NCBI GenBank assembly: GCA_035565615.1
Contig: DATMSB010000141.1
Span: 1 to 11,767 of the forward strand
Direction of reading: 5' to 3'
DNA from: Vulgatibacter sp035565615
Lineage (GTDB): Bacteria > Myxococcota > Myxococcia > Myxococcales > Vulgatibacteraceae
Length of the DNA: 11,767 bases
Shown piece after piece: positions 6,949-11,767 of the stretch. How positions within the stretch are numbered: the first letter of the stretch is position 1; each line of letters begins with the position of its first letter. Below the pieces are notes generated by a model, which searched no databases, was not told the origin of the DNA, and saw only the letters and a list, made by a program, of their open reading frames with translations. The translations under genes and the position numbers were made by a program.

Positions 6949-7554
6949 ATGCGACGGACCCCATGGCTGGCGTTGGTGTTCGCGGCCTGCGCCACGGCAC
7001 CCCGCCCGGCGCCGGTGAGCGGCGGCGAGGAGCGGGTGGCCCGGGCGCCGCTGGAGGCGTCGGCCACCACCCCGCCGGAAGAGGAGCGTCGCACCGCGCC
7101 GGGACCCACGCGGTGGGTCGACAGCGATCTGGGCTTCGAGATCGAGCGGCCCCCCGGGGACGAGTGGGAGTTCACGCCGGGGCACGATGCGCCGGAGGGC
7201 ATCGTCGTGCCGGTGATCGTGCTGCACCTCGCCACCGGGGCGCAGGTGGTGGTCCAGGTGGCGCCGGACGTCGCCCCGGCCCAGGAGTTCGCGGAGCGGC
7301 TGGCGGTGGGGCTGCGGAGCAAGCCGGGCTTCGAGACCACCGTCCCCGAGCCGACGCGCAAGGGCTCGGCCTTCCGCTTCACGATGGGGGACACGATCCT
7401 CGGCAGCGTGGGGATCACCGGCAACGGCGGCAGGCTCTACGTGCTGCTGGGCACCTGGCCCGCCAGCGCGCCGCCCACCGTGGAGCGGGACGTGCACCTG
7501 ATCATGGCGAGCCTGAAGACCGTCGTCCTCCACGAGGCCCGCGCCCGCCGCTGA
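6949..7554 (+). CDS. Putative lipoprotein of unknown function
   Basis: I do not recognise a family for this 201-residue protein. Residues 1-13 (MRRTPWLALVFAA) form a short basic-hydrophobic signal, and Cys14 in VFAAC is a plausible lipidation site. Residues about 15-53 are Pro/Ala/Glu-rich and probably an unfolded linker. From residue 54 a compact alpha/beta domain begins (TRWVDSDLGFEIERPPGDEW...), ending VHLIMASLKTV near 181-193. The pattern of a predicted strand of the type DSDLGFEIERP, later strands, then a terminal helix loosely recalls PsbP/Mog1-like and similar membrane-associated small domains, but this is only a shape-level impression. There are no cysteines after Cys14. It follows proS by 125 bases, beyond a strong hairpin, so it is probably a separate unit, and it converges with the sigma-54 activator only 21 bases away. 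Confidence 0.8.
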   Translation: MRRTPWLALVFAACATAPRPAPVSGGEERVARAPLEASATTPPEEERRTAPGPTRWVDSDLGFEIERPPGDEWEFTPGHDAPEGIVVPVIVLHLATGAQVVVQVAPDVAPAQEFAERLAVGLRSKPGFETTVPEPTRKGSAFRFTMGDTILGSVGITGNGGRLYVLLGTWPASAPPTVERDVHLIMASLKTVVLHEARARR

Positions 7555-7575
7555 GTGCCCGTCGGGGCGGTCGCG

Positions 7576-9210
<1,635 letters not shown>

Positions 9211-9215
9211 CGTTG

Positions 9216-9222
9216 CCCCCTT
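9216..9222 (-). promoter_or_regulatory. Ribosome binding site supporting a TTG start of the activator
   Basis: On the minus strand AAGGGGG is followed by CAACG and TTG at 9210. The next residues AELVFL form the first strand of the first FHA domain, so the protein could hardly start later. Confidence 0.45.
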
Positions 9223-9253
9223 GTCCTCGAGAGACAACGCTTGGGTAACACGG

Positions 9254-9272
9254 CTTGTGCAGGTCACACAAG
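9254..9272. promoter_or_regulatory. Inverted repeat upstream of the activator gene, possible operator
   Basis: CTTGTG (9254-9259) and CACAAG (9267-9272) are perfect inverted arms with a seven-base spacer, 44 bases upstream of the TTG start. The local AT content is higher than the surroundings. It could bind a dimeric regulator, or the activator itself. Confidence 0.35.
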
Positions 9273-9357
9273 ACACCGACGTAGGCCGCGGTGTGGGGTT
9301 GTGCGGGGCTCCCTGCGGAGGGATCCCTGGGGCTGCAGCGGTCGCGTCCCGGTGGAG

Positions 9358-9373
9358 GGCGAGGGGTCTCGCC
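9358..9373 (-). terminator. Hairpin just downstream of gspN, possible terminator
   Basis: GGCGAG and CTCGCC form a six-base stem with a four-base loop, starting five bases after the gspN stop in the direction of transcription. No T-tract follows, so termination here is only suggested. The rest of the 168-base gap up to the activator start holds GC-rich short repeats and the inverted repeat at 9254-9272. Confidence 0.3.
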
Positions 9374-9378
9374 GTGGC

Positions 9379-10539
9379 CTACGGCCGGAACCCGGGGCGG
9401 CGGAGCTGGCCGTGGAGGTTCAGGGAGCGCCAGCCGTCCCCGGACGCGGGCATGGCGAAGTTCGCCGCCGTCTTCAGCATCTCGTTGCGGTTCCACCAGT
9501 CCTCCGACGGCTTGATCTGCAGCTTCCCGGTGAGGGTGGAGGCGCCGAAGTCGGGGGCGATGCGGATGGTGGCGTTTACCTTCGCCTCCAGGTCGGGGCC
9601 GCGGATCTCGAAGCCGTCGGTGTCCGCCCTGCCGTCCAGCACCTCCACCCGACCGTCGAGGATCCCGAGGTCGACCTTGGGCAGCTCGAACTGCTGCACC
9701 TCGCCGCCTCGAAGCACGAGCGAGTCGCCCTTGACGACGAGCCGGCCGGCGGCGGTGGTGAAGTCCGCGCCCTCCGCGGCGAGCTCGAGGTCGAGGCTCT
9801 CCAGCGTTCCCTCCAGGTCCAAGCCCGAGAGGGCGAGGATCGGGCTCTGCTCCAGGACGAGGTCCTTGGCGTGGACGGCGATCCGCCGGGAGTCCTCGCC
9901 GAAGGAGACCTTGCCCTGGATCCTGCCGCCCCAGGCGCGGGCGTCGAACGAGAGCCCCTGGCTCCCGCGGAGCGCCGCGAGGAGATCGACCCTGGCCGTC
10001 AAGGAGTCGAGCTGGATCCCGCTCGGCGGGCCCGACTGCTCTGGCGCGGACGCCGCGTCTCCCCCGCCGCCCTTCGCCTCCCGCATGCTCGATTCGCCCA
10101 GCTTCGCCCGCAGGTCGGCCAGCTCGAGCTCCATCTTGCGCCGCTCGTCGGCGGCGCCCTCGTCGTGCTCGAGCGACTCGATCCTCTTGGCGAGCTCGTC
10201 GATCCGCTGGCGATCCGCTTCCGTCGCGCCCTCGAGCTCCTTCCCGGGTTCGACGTCCGCCTTCCGGGCGGCCGCCGATCGGGCGGCGGCCCCCGCGGCG
10301 CTCTCCTCGCCGCCGAGCCGGACGTCGTGGAGGCGGATCCCGTTGAAGCCCGCCAGCCGGACCTCGCCGATCGTGATCTGCTTGCCGGTGCGATCCCGGA
10401 CCACGTCGGCCACGCGATCGCGGAGGGCGTCGTAGGGGAAGGTGAGGTACAGCGCCGCGTAGAACACCACGCTGAAGAAGAGGGAGTACCCGGTCCACTT
10501 CCACCGACGCTTGCCGCGGATCTTCTCGATGAGCTTCAT
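9379..10539 (-). CDS. gspN: Type II secretion system protein GspN, with coiled-coil insertion
   Basis: GspN is an accessory protein of the type II secretion system, anchored in the inner membrane with a periplasmic body. The 386-residue protein has a basic N-terminus, one membrane segment at about 16-34 (GYSLFFSVVFYAALYLTF), then the conserved TFPYDALRDRVADVVRDRTGKQITIGEVRLAGFNGIRL-type region in which the second strand leads to the core. Residues about 77-163 are an Ala/Glu/Lys/Arg-rich insertion; 100-147 has heptad-like spacing suggesting a coiled coil, and 155-163 is Gly/Pro-rich. Beta-rich sequence with repeated L-x-G and D-L-x-L-E patterns follows, and the GKLQIKPSEDWWNRNEMLKTAANFAMP segment is near the end. 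The ATG overlaps the gspM stop by four bases (ATGA), so translation is probably coupled, and no ribosome site is present. It is the last gene of the gspL-gspM-gspN run. Family assignment is by pattern and position. Confidence 0.85.
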   Translation of the reverse strand: MKLIEKIRGKRRWKWTGYSLFFSVVFYAALYLTFPYDALRDRVADVVRDRTGKQITIGEVRLAGFNGIRLHDVRLGGEESAAGAAARSAAARKADVEPGKELEGATEADRQRIDELAKRIESLEHDEGAADERRKMELELADLRAKLGESSMREAKGGGGDAASAPEQSGPPSGIQLDSLTARVDLLAALRGSQGLSFDARAWGGRIQGKVSFGEDSRRIAVHAKDLVLEQSPILALSGLDLEGTLESLDLELAAEGADFTTAAGRLVVKGDSLVLRGGEVQQFELPKVDLGILDGRVEVLDGRADTDGFEIRGPDLEAKVNATIRIAPDFGASTLTGKLQIKPSEDWWNRNEMLKTAANFAMPASGDGWRSLNLHGQLRRPGFRP

Positions 10540-11099
10540 GATTTCAGGTTGTACGTCGAGACCGTGAGGTTGACGTCCAGGAGATCCGGGTCGTCGTTGC
10601 GATGGCGGACCCGCAGCTTCTCCACCTTGACGAGGTGCGAGCTCTTCTCGATCTCGTTGAGGAATTCGACGAGCTTCCGCAGCTCGATCTGCGCGAAGCT
10701 CAGCTCCACCGTGGACCGCTCGATCCCCTCGCCGGCCGAGTCGGTCCCCCGATCCTGCATGTCGCCGAGGGCGAGGTTCTGCCGGTTCGAGATGTCCTCG
10801 AGGTAGGAGAAGAGCCGCACGGGCTTGCCGCGGATCCGGGCCTCGATCCGGCTGCGGGCCAGCTCGGCCTCGCGGTAGCCGGCGGCGAGGACGGCGACCT
10901 TCTGGATCTGCATCTGCTTCTCGGCGATGCGCGCCTGCCGCGCCGCGATGTCCTTGCGCATGGAGCCGAAGCCCATCGCGATCGCCGCCACCACGAAGGC
11001 GGCGAAGAGGATCGTGAGCATGCGGCGCTCGCGCAGGCTCAGGGAGGCCCAGCTCTCCCTCGCCCGGTCGATCGTGGAGTGGAACGGAATCCTGGCCAT
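10536..11099 (-). CDS. gspM: Type II secretion system protein GspM
   Basis: GspM is a small bitopic inner-membrane protein that pairs with GspL in the type II secretion assembly platform. The protein has 187 residues: a short cytoplasmic stretch, the phrase SLRERRMLTIL leading into one membrane segment at about 27-45, then a coiled-coil-like helix (about 47-90: RKDIAARQARIAEKQ...) and a periplasmic ferredoxin-like domain (about 95-187) with ELRKLVEFLNEIEKSSHLVKVEKLRVR. The LS-x-RERRM pattern before the membrane segment is typical of GspM/PilO-like proteins. It starts two bases after the gspL stop and its stop overlaps the gspN start, a tight operon arrangement. CAGGG a few bases before the ATG may serve as a weak ribosome site. 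Identity is supported by both pattern and neighbours. Confidence 0.88.
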   Translation of the reverse strand: MARIPFHSTIDRARESWASLSLRERRMLTILFAAFVVAAIAMGFGSMRKDIAARQARIAEKQMQIQKVAVLAAGYREAELARSRIEARIRGKPVRLFSYLEDISNRQNLALGDMQDRGTDSAGEGIERSTVELSFAQIELRKLVEFLNEIEKSSHLVKVEKLRVRHRNDDPDLLDVNLTVSTYNLKS

Positions 11100-11101
11100 G
11101 G

Positions 11102-11767
11102 TCAACCCTGCGCGCCCTGACCGCAGACGTAGAGCGCATCCAACGTGAACTCGATCTTCTCGTCGCGGTTCTTCTGCACCCGCCCCGGCCGCACGTCGCC
11201 GACGCATCGCGACTTCTTCATCGCCGCGACCACCTGATCCACCGCGTCGAAGGAGTCGACGGTGCCGCGCACCCGGAGCCGCTCGAGGGTGGCGTCGATC
11301 TCGTCCATGCGCAGCTCGATGCCGGGCAGGACGTCGGTGACCACGCCGAAGACCTCGAGCGCGGACGCGGTGGGGATCTGCGAAGCCTTGGTGTCGCCGC
11401 CCTGGAGCTTCGACAGCGCGAGGTTGAAGTCCGTCTCGCAGGTGCCGAGCACCTTCTGGGTCTGCTCGCAGAGCGCCCGATCCAGGGCCTCCTCCTCCGC
11501 GCGCAGGGTGTTCGTGCGCATCCACACGTTCCCGGCCACGAGGAGGACCAGCACCGCCGCGAACGCCACGAGGCGGCCCACCTTGCCCTTGAGGAAGTCG
11601 AGGTCGCCCTTGAACGCGAAGGGCCCCTTGCGCAGGTTGACGCTCCTTCCCCGGGCCATGCCCCGCAGGGCGAGGCCGAAGGCGTGGGCGAGCGGCCCCT
11701 GCAGCTCGGGCGGGATCCTGCCCTGCGCATCTCCCGGCAGCTTCTCGAGGCGCTCCACGGGGACGCC
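11102..11767 (-). CDS. gspL: Type II secretion system protein GspL, C-terminal part
   Basis: GspL links the cytoplasmic secretion ATPase GspE to the inner membrane platform. The frame is open to the window edge (G-V-P precede a GTG at 11758), so the N-terminal actin-like cytoplasmic domain is mostly missing. Counting residues from that GTG, 20-40 (LQGPLAHAFGLALRGM) is the end of the PilM/actin-like fold. Residues 61-80 (GRLVAFAAVLVLLVAGNVWM) are the membrane segment, and about 81-120 a juxtamembrane helix. Residues about 130-215 form the periplasmic ferredoxin-like domain, including the phrase TLERLRVRGTVDSFDAVDQVV. Four cysteines (97, 107, 185, 212) all lie after the membrane segment. gspM follows two bases downstream. 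The complete gene and the rest of the gsp operon would lie to the right of the window. Confidence 0.87.
   Translation of the reverse strand, partial: GVPVERLEKLPGDAQGRIPPELQGPLAHAFGLALRGMARGRSVNLRKGPFAFKGDLDFLKGKVGRLVAFAAVLVLLVAGNVWMRTNTLRAEEEALDRALCEQTQKVLGTCETDFNLALSKLQGGDTKASQIPTASALEVFGVVTDVLPGIELRMDEIDATLERLRVRGTVDSFDAVDQVVAAMKKSRCVGDVRPGRVQKNRDEKIEFTLDALYVCGQGAQG

Noticed and set aside
4907..7000. A 697-codon minus-strand open frame opposite proS
   Set aside because: The opposite strand encodes a complete prolyl-tRNA synthetase with all motifs; this frame shows only GC-rich filler.
9211..9276. GTG start at 9276 for the sigma-54 activator
   Set aside because: The extra 22 residues do not look like part of an FHA domain and no ribosome site precedes them, whereas the TTG at 9210 has AAGGGGG at good spacing. 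The choice is not certain.

Overview
The window is GC-rich (roughly two thirds G+C or more), densely packed Gram-negative chromosomal DNA. The presence of lpxC (lipid A synthesis), type II secretion genes of the delta-proteobacterial type (gspL, gspM, gspN), a sigma-54 activator with FHA input domains and outer-membrane-style lipoproteins points to Myxococcota, perhaps a Vulgatibacter-like lineage. That placement is inference from gene style, not from a database match. No mobile element, CRISPR array, tRNA or rRNA was seen, and no gene-free stretch exceeds about 170 bases.

Layout. (1) Positions 2-430, plus strand: the C-terminal third of lpxC, cut by the window edge. (2) Positions 494-2493, minus strand: trpS followed by a DUF5996 gene, which converge on lpxC. 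(3) A 161-bp divergent intergenic region at 2494-2654. (4) Positions 2655-3758, plus strand: a lipoprotein joining a SurA-like chaperone domain to a DsbA-like thioredoxin domain. (5) Positions 3927-6823, plus strand: ispG then proS, 26 bases apart, preceded by a strong hairpin and ending in another that encloses the proS stop codon. (6) Positions 6949-7554, plus strand: a small lipoprotein of unknown function. (7) Positions 7576-9210, minus strand: a double-FHA sigma-54 activator, convergent with the lipoprotein gene. (8) Positions 9379-11767, minus strand: the end of a type II secretion operon, gspL (partial), gspM and gspN, joined by a 2-base gap and a 4-base ATGA overlap.

How the genes work together. 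Most are housekeeping: lipid A, tryptophanyl- and prolyl-tRNA synthesis, and the last-but-one step of the MEP isoprenoid pathway. The more distinctive content concerns the cell envelope: a SurA-DsbA fusion lipoprotein, a gspN with a coiled-coil insertion, a GspL whose visible periplasmic part carries four cysteines, and a phosphopeptide-sensing type of sigma-54 activator next to the secretion operon. No clearly new multi-gene system is visible. The best candidates for a second look are the fusion lipoprotein, the activator's altered FHA domains and the U-tract-less hairpins at gene ends.
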